Source of the DNA: NZQO01 sp964639255
Lineage (GTDB): Bacteria; Bacteroidota; Bacteroidia; Flavobacteriales; Flavobacteriaceae
NCBI GenBank assembly: GCA_964639255.1
Contig: CAZXDP010000021.1
Location: forward strand, 1 to 37,204
Direction of reading: 5' to 3'
DNA: 37,204 nt
Each line of letters begins with the position of its first letter. The stretch's first letter is position 1. Below, one piece after another: positions 24,659 through 33,518 of this stretch. The position numbers and the translations under genes are program-made. The notes under the pieces are model-generated. The model saw nothing but the letters and a program-made list of their open reading frames with translations. It searched no databases and was not told the origin of the DNA.

Positions 24659-24661
24659 TCA

Positions 24662-25900
24662 ATGGTCGCACACCTATCCGTAAATGAGCCATTCAGCGCC
24701 GCACCTACTATTGAAGTTACCGGTTCCAAAAGTGAGTCGAACCGATTGCTCATTCTTCAGGCACTGTTTCCGACTATCACCATAAAAAATCTGTCAGAAA
24801 GCGACGACACCCTTTTTTTAAGAAAAGGCCTTTCCAAATCTACTGAAGTGGTAGATGTGCATCACGCCGGGACGGCGATGCGCTTTTTAACTGCCTATTT
24901 TGCTATGCAGCCCTCTAAGGAAGTGCTGCTTACGGGAAGCGAGCGTATGCAAGAACGACCTATTGGCATATTGGTCGATGCGCTGCGCCAACTGGGCGCC
25001 CATATAACCTATGTGGGTAGAGAAGGATATCCGCCCCTGTCTATTTCAGGATCGGTATTAACCAAAAATACCATCGCCTTGCAGGCCAATGTGAGCAGTC
25101 AGTTTATCTCGGCACTTATGCTCATTGCTCCAGCACTACCTAATGGTTTGTCCTTGCAACTTAAAGGCTCGGTTACCTCAGCGCCCTATATACAAATGAC
25201 GTTGTCCTTGTTGCACCGCATTGGAATATGGGGCAGTTTTTCTGAAGATACCATAGAGATACTCCCAGCGGCCACCTTAAAACCGGTAGAGGTACACGTG
25301 GAGTCCGACTGGAGTTCGGCCTCCTATTTTTATAGCGCTTTGGCGCTCTGCGATAGAAAAAATGCCAAGATCACATTAAAGTATTACCGGGAAAATAGCG
25401 TACAAGGCGATGCCAAAGTTGCCTCCATCTTCGAAAAATTAGGGGTTATGAGCGAATTTTTTCCAAGTGAAGGAGAATTGCGTTTGATGAAAAAAGCGGT
25501 CCCCTTGCCCGAGCATCTGCTGCTCCATTTGGCCGATACGCCAGATCTTGCCCAAACTATTGCCGTTACATGCTTTGGCCTTGGCCTTGGCTGTAAGCTC
25601 ACGGGGCTACATACCCTAAAAATAAAGGAAACCGACCGCTTGTTGGCACTACAGAATGAACTGGAAAAATTGGGCGCAACTGTTTCGATTAGCGATGATT
25701 CGTTAGAATTGGCACCCGTATCAAGGCGGTTGCCCAATCAACATATCCATACATATAACGACCATAGAATGGCGATGGCCTTTGCTCCCTTGGCATTTAA
25801 GAATTCAATTTCTGTTCTTGATCCTATGGTTGTTACAAAATCGTTCCCCACTTTCTGGAAGGATATGGAAAAGCTCGGGATGCAGGTAGACATTCAATAA
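24662..25900 (+). CDS. aroA: 3-phosphoshikimate 1-carboxyvinyltransferase (EPSP synthase)
   Basis: A 412-residue two-domain enzyme that transfers the enolpyruvyl group of PEP to shikimate-3-phosphate, the sixth shikimate-pathway step. Family residues seen: VTGSKSESNRLL (Lys at the PEP site), HAGTAMRFLTAYFA, the LTGSERMQERPI block, IKETDRLLALQNEL with the catalytic Asp/Glu segment, and YNDHRMAMAFAP. The length is a little short of E. coli AroA. It closes the operon that starts with the DUF3857 genes, three bases after a small membrane protein. No clear terminator is seen; a promoter for queA follows after about 90 bases. The DAHP synthase gene of the same pathway is in this window at 15170. 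Confidence 0.97.
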   Translation: MVAHLSVNEPFSAAPTIEVTGSKSESNRLLILQALFPTITIKNLSESDDTLFLRKGLSKSTEVVDVHHAGTAMRFLTAYFAMQPSKEVLLTGSERMQERPIGILVDALRQLGAHITYVGREGYPPLSISGSVLTKNTIALQANVSSQFISALMLIAPALPNGLSLQLKGSVTSAPYIQMTLSLLHRIGIWGSFSEDTIEILPAATLKPVEVHVESDWSSASYFYSALALCDRKNAKITLKYYRENSVQGDAKVASIFEKLGVMSEFFPSEGELRLMKKAVPLPEHLLLHLADTPDLAQTIAVTCFGLGLGCKLTGLHTLKIKETDRLLALQNELEKLGATVSISDDSLELAPVSRRLPNQHIHTYNDHRMAMAFAPLAFKNSISVLDPMVVTKSFPTFWKDMEKLGMQVDIQ

Positions 25901-25985
25901 CTGTGTCTTTTTTTCTGAAATCTTCAATAAAATACCTTCAACCGACTTTCAAAATAAGGTTTTTCAATAATAATGGTCTAATTAC

Positions 25986-26017
25986 TTGACAACCCCTATG
26001 TCGAGATTGTATATTTG
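25986..26017 (+). promoter_or_regulatory. queA promoter
   Basis: TTG (25986-25988), 21 bases, then TATATTTG (26010-26017), an exact TAnnTTTG followed by the usual C. The start codon lies about 30 bases further on. Confidence 0.75.
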
Positions 26018-26053
26018 CACCTTTTTCAAGATAAAATGTAAAATGCTATGGGG

Positions 26054-27103
26054 ATGAAACTCTCAAATTTTAATTTTGACCTACCGAAGGAATTGTTGGC
26101 CGAATATCCCGCTCCCAATAGGGACGAATCGCGACTTATGGTGCTCAACCGAAAGGAAAAGACCATAGAGCATAAGATGTTCAAAGATTTGATAGATTAT
26201 TTCGAGGAAGACGATGTGCTCGTGCTCAACAATACCAAGGTATTTCCTGCCAGACTGTTCGGAAACAAGGAAAAGACCGGGGCGCGTATCGAGGTGTTCC
26301 TATTGCGCGAGCTGAATCCTGAAACCCGTCTTTGGGATGTTTTGGTAGATCCCGCCCGTAAAATTAGAATTGGGAATAAACTGTATTTTGGCGATGACGA
26401 ATCGTTGGTGGCCGAGGTAATAGACAACACCACCTCTCGAGGTAGAACCTTACGTTTCTTATTCGACGGGAGCTATGAAGAATTTAGGAATAAGTTGAGC
26501 GAACTGGGCGAAACCCCGCTTCCCAAATATATAAAGCGCGAAGTTGAACCTGAGGATGCCGAAAGGTATCAAACTATTTTCGCCAAGAACGAAGGTGCGG
26601 TAGCAGCCCCTACGGCCGGGCTCCACTTCTCGAAACACTTGTTGAAGCGATTGGAAATTAAGGGAATCAACTTTGCAGAGCTTACCCTTCACGTGGGCCT
26701 GGGCACCTTTAGCCCTGTAGAGGTGGAAGACCTCTCCAAGCATAAAATGGACAGTGAGGAAATGATTATTTCCGAAGAAGCCACACGTATTATAAATTCT
26801 GGAATAAAGAACAAGCGAAAAGTATGTGCCGTGGGTACGACCGCCATGCGGGCGTTGGAAAGCTCTGTGTCTTCCAACAATATGTTGAACCCCTTCATAG
26901 GTTGGACCAATAAGTTCATCTTTCCTCCATACGATTTTAGCATCGCAAATTGTATGGTGACTAACTTCCATACCCCTAAATCGACTTTACTGATGATGAT
27001 TTCTGCCTTTGCGGGTCACGATTTTGTGAAGGAAGCTTATGCAGAAGCTGTTAAGGAAAAATACCGCTTTTATACCTATGGTGACGCTATGTTGATACTG
27101 TAA
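26054..27103 (+). CDS. queA: S-adenosylmethionine:tRNA ribosyltransferase-isomerase QueA
   Basis: A 349-residue enzyme that transfers the ribosyl part of SAM to preQ1 in tRNA to make epoxyqueuosine. Family blocks include the N-terminal FDLPKELLAEYPAPNRDESRLM, VLVLNNTKVFPARL, GAVAAPTAGLHFS, LHVGLGTFSPVEVE and CMVTNFHTPKSTLLMM. Length is typical. The frame has an earlier ATG at 26048; 26054 was chosen because it gives the usual start MKLSNF, but the two are not distinguishable by other signals. It has its own promoter and a strong terminator, so it is monocistronic. Confidence 0.97.
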   Translation: MKLSNFNFDLPKELLAEYPAPNRDESRLMVLNRKEKTIEHKMFKDLIDYFEEDDVLVLNNTKVFPARLFGNKEKTGARIEVFLLRELNPETRLWDVLVDPARKIRIGNKLYFGDDESLVAEVIDNTTSRGRTLRFLFDGSYEEFRNKLSELGETPLPKYIKREVEPEDAERYQTIFAKNEGAVAAPTAGLHFSKHLLKRLEIKGINFAELTLHVGLGTFSPVEVEDLSKHKMDSEEMIISEEATRIINSGIKNKRKVCAVGTTAMRALESSVSSNNMLNPFIGWTNKFIFPPYDFSIANCMVTNFHTPKSTLLMMISAFAGHDFVKEAYAEAVKEKYRFYTYGDAMLIL

Positions 27104-27120
27104 GTAGCGATATTTCAAGT

Positions 27121-27153
27121 AAAAAAACCCAATCAAATCGATTGGGTTTTTTT
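27121..27153 (+). terminator. queA terminator
   Basis: CCCAATC (27128-27134) pairs with GATTGGG (27140-27146), with A7 before and T7 after (27147-27153). Confidence 0.93.
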
Positions 27154-27224
27154 ATTTGCATTTCCTAATCTCAAAATAAAAGGTTACTTTAGTATGATTG
27201 TTAGGTATTTATACCGGTTATTGT

Positions 27225-28880
27225 ATGAGGGGAACATTACTTCTGTTTTTTACAGCACTTTTATTGCACCCTGCCTTTTCCCAAAACGGGGAGGCTGTTC
27301 CCGTATCTACAACGTTACGACTTTCTACAAATATTCCTTCCATTTCATTACCGCCGCTCGATTTACTGGCTATTCAAAAGGAAGATAGTGTCAACGATCT
27401 CGATAAGAGCATGCCGTGGCGCTATGGTATTCGAAGGGATGTTTCTGTAAATATGGAAGAAGTTGGAATTTGGACCGAGTTACCCTACGGCGATCGACTA
27501 TGGCAATTGGAGATTAACTCTCCCAAGGCTGTAAATATTAGTCTTAATTTTAAAGATCTATACCTTCCGGAAGGCGCACGTCTGTTATTCTACAATAAAG
27601 ATCTTTCCGATATATCACGGCCGCTAACCACACGCGAAAATACGCCAGATGGCCGCTTGGGGTCGTGGTTTGTGAGCGGGGAAACTGTATTATTGGAATA
27701 TTACGAACCCGCTAATACCCCCAGAAATGCAACCTTGGAAATTGGGAGCATCATCCATGGTTACCGAATGGGAAAAGTGCACGCCCTTGTTGAAAATTCT
27801 CGGGGCCTAAATGATTCCGGCGATTGCAATTACGATGTTAATTGCACCATTGGAAGTGATTTTGATGCCCTGAAGGATGTGGTTAAAAAAGCCGTCGCCC
27901 TTCTCAATTTGGGGAACGGGTATCTTTGTAGTGCCGCATTGGTGAACAATACTGAAGGCGATAAACGGCCTTTCCTACTTACGGCAAACCATTGTTTGGA
28001 ATACAGTGATCCCTCGCTTTGGTCCGTGCGGTTCAACTGGATGAGCCCTTCCCCCGTATGTGGCAGCGACGAACCCAGTGCAAATTTGGAGACTAATTTC
28101 ACTATGAGCGGGGCGGAGCTTCGAGCCAATAATAGCTTAAGCGATTTTGCCTTGGTAGAGCTATATAATGCCATTCCCTCCTCTTGGGATGTAGCTTTTG
28201 CCGGTTGGGATGTAACCGATACCGACCCAGAGTTTGAAGTAGGGATCCACCACCCCAATGGCGATATTATGAAGGTCTGCCGGGACGATAGCGGTGCCGA
28301 AAAGATTAATGCCAACGGTACCGAAGTTTGGCTTATCGGCGGAGCCTCTGCAGGAACCGGTAACGGATGGGAAATCGGAACAACCGAAAGTGGATCTTCG
28401 GGTTCACCCTTGTTCAATGAGGCGGGTAAGATTATTGGTCAGTTATATGCCGGAAATTCTTTTTGTGACGGCTTACAGAACAATGGGGACTACGATATTT
28501 ACGGGCGTTTGGGTGTTTCCTATAATGCAGGTTCCCAACCCCAAAAACGACTTAAAGAGTGGCTCGATCCTAACGGTACGGGTCAAACCACCTTGCCTAC
28601 CTTGCAAAACGTCCTTACCATTACCGATTTTGAATTTGAAGGAAGTCTTGAAATCTATCCGAATCCCGTACAGGATGTGCTTACCGTCATGAACGGTAGA
28701 TACCCAAACCTCTCCTACCAGCTTTTCGATGTTACCGGCAAAGTACTGGAACACGGGAATTTAAGCAATACCATGAATACCCTAGATATATCGGCCTATA
28801 CGGATGGTATGTATTTTCTTCAGCTTTCCGATATTGACAGCGATGCCCAGATTACAAAAAAAATACTGGTATACCGCTAA
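27225..28880 (+). CDS. T9SS-exported trypsin-like serine endopeptidase
   Basis: A 551-residue secreted protease resembling bacterial lysyl-type endopeptidases. A signal peptide (LLLFFTALLLHPAFSQ) is followed by an N-terminal beta domain (about 60-190), then the chymotrypsin-fold catalytic domain with His256 in LTANHCLE, Asp307 in SLSDFALVEL and Ser392 in GSSGSPLF. Six or more Cys residues could form disulfides. The C terminus (about 475-551) is a T9SS type A sorting domain beginning IYPNPVQDVL and ending YTDGMYFLQL...KKILVYR, so the protein should be exported across the outer membrane. The frame opens at a TTG (27198), but the ATG at 27225 starts the signal peptide. Whether it cleaves after Lys cannot be fixed from sequence. 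Confidence 0.9.
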   Translation: MRGTLLLFFTALLLHPAFSQNGEAVPVSTTLRLSTNIPSISLPPLDLLAIQKEDSVNDLDKSMPWRYGIRRDVSVNMEEVGIWTELPYGDRLWQLEINSPKAVNISLNFKDLYLPEGARLLFYNKDLSDISRPLTTRENTPDGRLGSWFVSGETVLLEYYEPANTPRNATLEIGSIIHGYRMGKVHALVENSRGLNDSGDCNYDVNCTIGSDFDALKDVVKKAVALLNLGNGYLCSAALVNNTEGDKRPFLLTANHCLEYSDPSLWSVRFNWMSPSPVCGSDEPSANLETNFTMSGAELRANNSLSDFALVELYNAIPSSWDVAFAGWDVTDTDPEFEVGIHHPNGDIMKVCRDDSGAEKINANGTEVWLIGGASAGTGNGWEIGTTESGSSGSPLFNEAGKIIGQLYAGNSFCDGLQNNGDYDIYGRLGVSYNAGSQPQKRLKEWLDPNGTGQTTLPTLQNVLTITDFEFEGSLEIYPNPVQDVLTVMNGRYPNLSYQLFDVTGKVLEHGNLSNTMNTLDISAYTDGMYFLQLSDIDSDAQITKKILVYR

Positions 28881-28923
28881 TATTTTGCGCCCTACTGCCT
28901 TCCTAAAAAACTGCCAACCGTGC

Positions 28924-28952
28924 TTCTAACTCTTTAGGAAACACTATTTTTG
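28924..28952 (+). promoter_or_regulatory. Candidate rlmN promoter
   Basis: TTC (28924-28926), 18 bases, then TATTTTTG (28945-28952), an exact TAnnTTTG, only eight bases before the ATG at 28961. The mRNA would have almost no leader. Confidence 0.6.
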
Positions 28953-28960
28953 CAGTCGCT

Positions 28961-30001
28961 ATGGTTTCAGAAAAGAAAGACATACGGGCCGTATCGAAGT
29001 CCGAACTACGAGAATTTTTTACGGGTATTGGAGAGAAGTCCTTCCGCGGTACCCAGGTCTACGAATGGCTTTGGAACAAAGGGGCGCACACCTTCGATGA
29101 AATGACCAACCTCTCCAAGGAGATACGCGATTTGCTTCAACAGCATTTTGTCATCAACCATATTGAGGTGGACAGCCTGCAGAAAAGTGCCGATGGTACC
29201 GTGAAAAACGCGGTTAAGCTTCACGATGGGCTCATTGTGGAATCGGTGCTCATTCCTACGGAAACTCGAACCACGGCCTGCGTATCTTCCCAAGTGGGTT
29301 GTAGCTTAGATTGCACCTTCTGTGCTACCGCCCGATTGAAGCGAATGCGAAACCTCAACCCCGATGAAATCTACGATCAGGTAGTCGCCATAGATCGCGA
29401 AAGTCGATTGTACCACGACCGGCCACTCTCGAATATCGTTTTTATGGGCATGGGCGAACCGCTTATGAACTACAAAAACGTACTCGCATCCATAGAAAAA
29501 ATTACATCTCCCGAAGGTTTGGGCATATCCCCGAAGCGCATTACCCTCTCTACTTCTGGTGTCCCGAAGATGATTAAGAAACTGGCAGACGATGGGGTGA
29601 AGTTCAATCTTGCCGTTTCCTTGCACTCTGCGATACAGGAAACGCGTGAGCAAATCATGCCCTTTGCCAAGAATTTTACCTTGACCGATTTGCGGGAGGC
29701 GTTGGTCTATTGGTATGAAAAGACCAAGCGCCGCATTACGTATGAGTATGTAGTGTGGAAAGACATCAATGATTCCCAAAAGGATATAGAGGCTCTTGTA
29801 ACCTTTACTCGCCACGTAACCTGCAAGGTCAACTTGATCGAGTACAACCCAATTGATGACGGAACTTTTCAACAGGCCGACAACGAGGCGGTAGAGGCCT
29901 ACATCCTAGCTTTAGAGCGTGAAAAGGTACCTGTAACTGTACGGCGAAGCCGGGGCAAGGATATCGATGCTGCTTGCGGTCAACTTGCCAATAAAGCATA
30001 A
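28961..30001 (+). CDS. rlmN: Dual-specificity RNA methyltransferase RlmN
   Basis: A 346-residue radical-SAM enzyme that methylates C2 of A2503 in 23S rRNA and of A37 in some tRNAs. The [4Fe-4S] cluster motif is Cys114, Cys118 and Cys121 in CSLDCTFCATA. Other family blocks are FMGMGEPLMNY (SAM binding), RITLSTSG and NLAVSLHSA. The C-terminal Cys339 in DAACGQL is the methyl-carrying or resolving residue of the mechanism. The N-terminal part (about 1-100) is the usual accessory domain. Start: the only ATG fitting the family, just after the promoter. Confidence 0.97.
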   Translation: MVSEKKDIRAVSKSELREFFTGIGEKSFRGTQVYEWLWNKGAHTFDEMTNLSKEIRDLLQQHFVINHIEVDSLQKSADGTVKNAVKLHDGLIVESVLIPTETRTTACVSSQVGCSLDCTFCATARLKRMRNLNPDEIYDQVVAIDRESRLYHDRPLSNIVFMGMGEPLMNYKNVLASIEKITSPEGLGISPKRITLSTSGVPKMIKKLADDGVKFNLAVSLHSAIQETREQIMPFAKNFTLTDLREALVYWYEKTKRRITYEYVVWKDINDSQKDIEALVTFTRHVTCKVNLIEYNPIDDGTFQQADNEAVEAYILALEREKVPVTVRRSRGKDIDAACGQLANKA

Positions 30002-30025
30002 AAAAAGCACGGGATGAACCGTGCT
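30000..30025 (-). terminator. Terminator of the ASST-like gene
   Basis: AGCACGG (30006-30012) pairs with CCGTGCT (30019-30025). The T run lies on the minus strand (30006-30000), so it serves the minus-strand gene ending at 30030 and overlaps the last bases of rlmN. For rlmN it is only a hairpin. Confidence 0.85.
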
Positions 30026-30029
30026 GTAA

Positions 30030-31379
30030 CTATTCAATAGGAATTTCTAAACGCGATAGCTTATTTCCGTTGAAGGGAGGTTCATCTATGCTATAGCGAA
30101 AGCATTTGAACACATCGTTATCTTCCAATGGTATGGTAAATTGCCAAACAATTGTGTTTTGATTGTCGATTTCGTAAAGTGTTCCTGTGGTTCCCTCAGT
30201 TATAAGTGTATTTCCGTTGGGTAAGCGTCTGGCACCAGATACTCGATCGGCAAAGATATCGTTATTTGTGTAGGTCCAAACAACCGCATCTGGATGATTG
30301 TCGATGCCTGGTAGCAGTTGATAAGATCCATCTGGCTGTACTGGAATTAAGAGTTCATCTACCGAAGATAAGTTGTCAAAACGGTTATTGTTGAAGACTA
30401 AAAAATTACCGCCTTTTGATATATCCTGAGGTACGAAGGTGACATCATGTTGGCCAAATAAGCGTTGGCTTTCGGCATCGGCTACCTTATAGGCGGCAGG
30501 ATTCCCCCAACGATAGAGCAAATCGCCACCTTTTCCATACTTTCCGCCTGAATGCGAAGCAGCTTCGGCGGTGCTAGTGGAATGGTCTATAACCATAAAT
30601 TCATTGAAGCGTCGGGTACTAAAAATGATTTGATCAAATTGCTCAATGTAGAACAAAGAATTCACGTGATTGAAATTGGCATCGCCAATGGTATAATTAA
30701 TATCTACTAGTTGAGGATTTTCTGCTACATTACCATAATTTAGTTTAGTTTCGTCATAATCTTGAACCAAATGATCCCAAATGCTCCATTCCCATACAAT
30801 TCTTGCGCTGTTACTACCCTGGGGCTCAACTTCAATAATCCTATCTGGCCACACCTCGCGATTGAATAAAAGGCTGGGGTTTCTTCCATTTTCTATAGCT
30901 TCCTCTTCATTTTTTTTATCCCAAACTGAAGCCAGAATATTTCCATTATCAAGTACTACTATATCGTGGTGTAGAATATAATCCTCAGTGCTATACTGCC
31001 AATCCCAAACTAGGTTTCCGTCGAAATCAAATTTTTCAATACCTCCAGTGGCACCAGGAAAAGCGAAATTCGATTCGGGAATGCGGTATGTTCTAAAAAG
31101 CTCGCCTTCCTTCGACATTTTAACGGAAAGTCCACGATGTGAGGATGTCCATTTTTTTACTACGAATCCTTCCATGTCCACAAGATAGGTGCTATTTGAA
31201 CTAAACGGCGCAACTAAAGTATAACCTTCTTCAAACTTACTAGCAACATATACATCAATACCCATATTTAATTCTATCTCTGGGTCTAAATTATTTGCTA
31301 TGGCAAGATCATCGTCCTGGCAACCTACCATCATCAGCGATAGTGAGAAGATAACGAATAAAGATTTGAAATAATTCAT
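30030..31379 (-). CDS. ASST-like (arylsulfotransferase family) lipoprotein
   Basis: A 449-residue lipoprotein with lipobox MMVGC (Cys20) and an acidic tail. The mature part is a beta-propeller like the arylsulfotransferase (ASST) family: repeated 'DxDGNxVWxW' and 'H.DI..L.NGN.L' blocks such as EKFDFDGNLVWDWQ, HHDIVVLDNGNILA, NHVNSLF, GQHDVTFVPQ and SGARRLPNGNTLITEG. Several His residues lie where the family's catalytic His would be, but the sulfotransferase activity is not proven; many Bacteroidota members may not be enzymes. The frame is open to 31403, but the ATG at 31379 starts the lipoprotein signal. A terminator of the upstream gene (31391-31420) lies just before it; no strong promoter was found between them. 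Confidence 0.82.
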   Translation of the reverse strand: MNYFKSLFVIFSLSLMMVGCQDDDLAIANNLDPEIELNMGIDVYVASKFEEGYTLVAPFSSNSTYLVDMEGFVVKKWTSSHRGLSVKMSKEGELFRTYRIPESNFAFPGATGGIEKFDFDGNLVWDWQYSTEDYILHHDIVVLDNGNILASVWDKKNEEEAIENGRNPSLLFNREVWPDRIIEVEPQGSNSARIVWEWSIWDHLVQDYDETKLNYGNVAENPQLVDINYTIGDANFNHVNSLFYIEQFDQIIFSTRRFNEFMVIDHSTSTAEAASHSGGKYGKGGDLLYRWGNPAAYKVADAESQRLFGQHDVTFVPQDISKGGNFLVFNNNRFDNLSSVDELLIPVQPDGSYQLLPGIDNHPDAVVWTYTNNDIFADRVSGARRLPNGNTLITEGTTGTLYEIDNQNTIVWQFTIPLEDNDVFKCFRYSIDEPPFNGNKLSRLEIPIE

Positions 31380-31390
31380 AATCAAAGGAT

Positions 31391-31420
31391 AAAAAGAAAG
31401 CACCTAAAATAGGTGCTTTC
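31391..31420 (-). terminator. Terminator of the T9SS adhesin-like gene
   Basis: GAAAGCACCT (31396-31405) and AGGTGCTTTC (31411-31420) are perfect complements around a five-base loop, with a T run on the minus strand (31395-31391). It sits between the two minus-strand genes. Confidence 0.9.
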
Positions 31421-31442
31421 AATTAAATATTCAATAAAAAAC

Positions 31443-32327
31443 TTATTTCTTAACGATCTTGAAACTCTTAGTAGCACCATCGATAGAAACTTTGGCGATA
31501 TAAACGCCAGCCGAAAGGCTAGAAATGTTTACAGCCTCATTTGTGTTAGACAATGCTTGTGAAACAACAGCTTGTCCCAAAACGTTGTATAACTCAACGC
31601 TATCCATAGCTATGCTAGCGCTTAACGTAAGCGTACCATTGTTCACAAAATAGTCGAAGTTGTTGAAGGCTGCATCAGCAACACCCAATACATCGGCGGT
31701 AACTTTAAAATCGTCTACCAAGAAACCAAACTGGTCAAAACCAACGTGGTTAATAGCTATATAAACAGTTTCATTTGCGTAGGCATCAAGATCGAAAACA
31801 AAATCTATCCAAGAAGCTGCTGGAGGTAGAAGATCATCACCAATTGATGTGAAGCTACCCAAATCTGTGTCTGTAGTAGAAATCAAAACATTAAAAGTTT
31901 CATTAGGATAAGCCGTAGTAGCTGCTTTTGCCCAAAACTCCAATTGATTTCCAGAAGCTCCTAACGTTATGGCAGGAGAAATCAACCAGTCGTCGTTTCC
32001 TTGGCCTCCACTAGGTACGGCTGCAAAAGAAGTCATTGCCTTCTCACCGCTAAATGCAGACCAGTCAGAATCTGGGTCTGGTTCAAGAGGTGGGTTGGTA
32101 GCTGTAGAGTTGAAAACGATATAAGCTCCGACATATCCAGAGTTATCGAAAGTAACTCCCGTAAAACCATAGGTGGGTAACCCATCCACATCGGTAAGGG
32201 TCCAATCCCCTACATTTTCAATAATGAAATTGTCGTATGATTCGAAATCATCAAAGAAAATTTCCGTCTGGGCGTTTGTGGTTAGAGCGGCAAACGCCAA
32301 TGCCGCTGCGAAAGTAATTTTTTTCAT
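31443..32327 (-). CDS. T9SS-exported choice-of-anchor J-type adhesin domain protein
   Basis: A 294-residue secreted protein. After a signal peptide (ITFAAALAFAALTTNAQ) comes a jelly-roll domain of the cleaved-adhesin/choice-of-anchor J type: FFDDFESYDNFIIENVGDWTL, NDDWLISPAITLGASGNQLEFWAK and DQFGFLVDDFKVT are the recurring blocks (DDFESY, DWLISP, DDF). The C-terminal about 75 residues are a T9SS type A sorting domain (SVELYNVLGQAVVSQAL, NISSLSAGVYIAKV, KSFKIVKK), so it should be exported through the outer membrane and released or anchored. It is acidic and rich in Ala, Thr, Asn and Phe. The gene has its own promoter and terminator. Its ligand, probably a glycan or matrix component, is unknown. 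Confidence 0.9.
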   Translation of the reverse strand: MKKITFAAALAFAALTTNAQTEIFFDDFESYDNFIIENVGDWTLTDVDGLPTYGFTGVTFDNSGYVGAYIVFNSTATNPPLEPDPDSDWSAFSGEKAMTSFAAVPSGGQGNDDWLISPAITLGASGNQLEFWAKAATTAYPNETFNVLISTTDTDLGSFTSIGDDLLPPAASWIDFVFDLDAYANETVYIAINHVGFDQFGFLVDDFKVTADVLGVADAAFNNFDYFVNNGTLTLSASIAMDSVELYNVLGQAVVSQALSNTNEAVNISSLSAGVYIAKVSIDGATKSFKIVKK

Positions 32328-32356
32328 AATATTAGATTGAAAATTTATTATTACCC

Positions 32357-32384
32357 CAAATATAGTAATTTCAATTGATACAAA
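32357..32384 (-). promoter_or_regulatory. Promoter of the T9SS adhesin-like gene
   Basis: On the minus strand TTTG (32384-32381), 16 bases, then TATATTTG (32364-32357), an exact TAnnTTTG about 30 bases before the ATG. The spacer is one base shorter than usual. Confidence 0.65.
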
Positions 32385-32405
32385 ACTAAATTGGAGATTT
32401 TAATC

Positions 32406-32413
32406 TATTTTTG
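32406..32413 (+). promoter_or_regulatory. -7 element of the polyprenyl synthase promoter
   Basis: TATTTTTG (32406-32413), an exact TAnnTTTG nine bases before the ATG. No TTG is seen at 17-23 bases upstream. It is divergent from the promoter of the adhesin-like gene in the same 95-base gap. Confidence 0.5.
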
Positions 32414-32422
32414 AAGCAATAA

Positions 32423-33400
32423 ATGAAGATCGTCTCCCAAATAAAACTGCCCATCGAAACCGAGATGGAGCTGTTCGAAAAGAAATTTTCGGGGGCCATG
32501 TCTTCACAAGTCGCCCTCTTAAATCGCATTACCCATTATGTGGTAAACCGCAAGGGCAAGCAAATGCGCCCTATGTTCGTCTTCCTTATTGCCAAAATGA
32601 CCAACCACGGCCATGTAAACGAGCGCACCTATCGAGGGGCTTCGGTAATCGAACTTATCCATACGGCTACCCTGGTGCATGACGATGTGGTGGACGACAG
32701 CAACCGCAGGCGCGGATTTTTCTCTATCAATGCCCTATGGAAAAACAAAATTGCCGTGCTCGTAGGCGATTATTTGCTCTCTAAAGGACTCTTGCTCTCC
32801 ATAGATAACGATGATTTCGACTTGCTAAAGATCATCTCAGTGGCGGTGCGCGAAATGAGCGAGGGCGAGCTTCTCCAAATTGAAAAGGCCCGCAAGCTCG
32901 ATATTACCGAGGCAGTCTACTTTGATATCATTCGTCAAAAAACCGCCACGCTTATCGCCGCCTGCTGTGCTATGGGTGCGCAATCTGTAAAGGCTCCCGC
33001 CACCACAGTGGCCGAAATGCAAAAGTTTGGCGAGCTTATTGGCATCGCTTTCCAAATTAAGGACGACCTATTCGATTACGGCGAGGAAAAAATTGGCAAG
33101 CCTACGGGCATCGATATCAAGGAACAGAAAATGACCCTCCCGCTTATCTATTCCTTAAATCAAGCTTCCAATACCGACCGGAAGTGGTTGATCAACTCGG
33201 TTAAAAACCACAACAAAGATAAAAAGCGGGTGCAGGAAGTCATCAACTTTGTCAAGGATACCGGCGGACTCGATTATGCGATCACCAAAATGAAGGAATA
33301 CCAACAACAAGCGTTGCAATTGCTTCAAAAGTATCCAGATTCTACCTACAAGGCATCCTTGGAGTTGATGGTAAACTATGTGATAGATCGAAAAAAATAG
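32423..33400 (+). CDS. Polyprenyl diphosphate synthase (trans, long-chain)
   Basis: A 325-residue soluble isoprenyl chain elongation enzyme. The first Asp-rich motif is DDVVD (87-91, after LVHD), the second is DDLFD (214-218, in FQIKDDLFDY), with GKQMRP near the N terminus (IPP binding), the Arg-rich segment NRRRGF, and LVGDYLLS. These fit all-trans octaprenyl or nonaprenyl/solanesyl-type synthases that make the side chain of menaquinone; the chain length is not certain. It is monocistronic: a strong terminator follows. Confidence 0.95.
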   Translation: MKIVSQIKLPIETEMELFEKKFSGAMSSQVALLNRITHYVVNRKGKQMRPMFVFLIAKMTNHGHVNERTYRGASVIELIHTATLVHDDVVDDSNRRRGFFSINALWKNKIAVLVGDYLLSKGLLLSIDNDDFDLLKIISVAVREMSEGELLQIEKARKLDITEAVYFDIIRQKTATLIAACCAMGAQSVKAPATTVAEMQKFGELIGIAFQIKDDLFDYGEEKIGKPTGIDIKEQKMTLPLIYSLNQASNTDRKWLINSVKNHNKDKKRVQEVINFVKDTGGLDYAITKMKEYQQQALQLLQKYPDSTYKASLELMVNYVIDRKK

Positions 33401-33449
33401 ATTTTAATACACTGAAATTCAGTAATTAAAATAAAATCTATTTTTTTTT
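33401..33449 (+). terminator. Terminator of the polyprenyl synthase gene
   Basis: ATTTTAAT (33401-33408) and ACTGA (33411-33415) pair with TCAGT (33419-33423) and ATTAAAAT (33425-33432), followed by nine T residues (33441-33449). It starts right after the stop codon. Confidence 0.85.
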
Positions 33450-33518
33450 GAAATTCCAGACAACTATTCTCTGGTAGTCTGCGTCTATGTAAATAGAAGC
33501 AAAGCGCAAACGCGAATC

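Noticed and set aside
27194..27388. A 64-codon frame overlapping the start of the serine endopeptidase in another frame.
   Set aside because: The endopeptidase frame has a proper signal peptide and domain; the alternative has neither.
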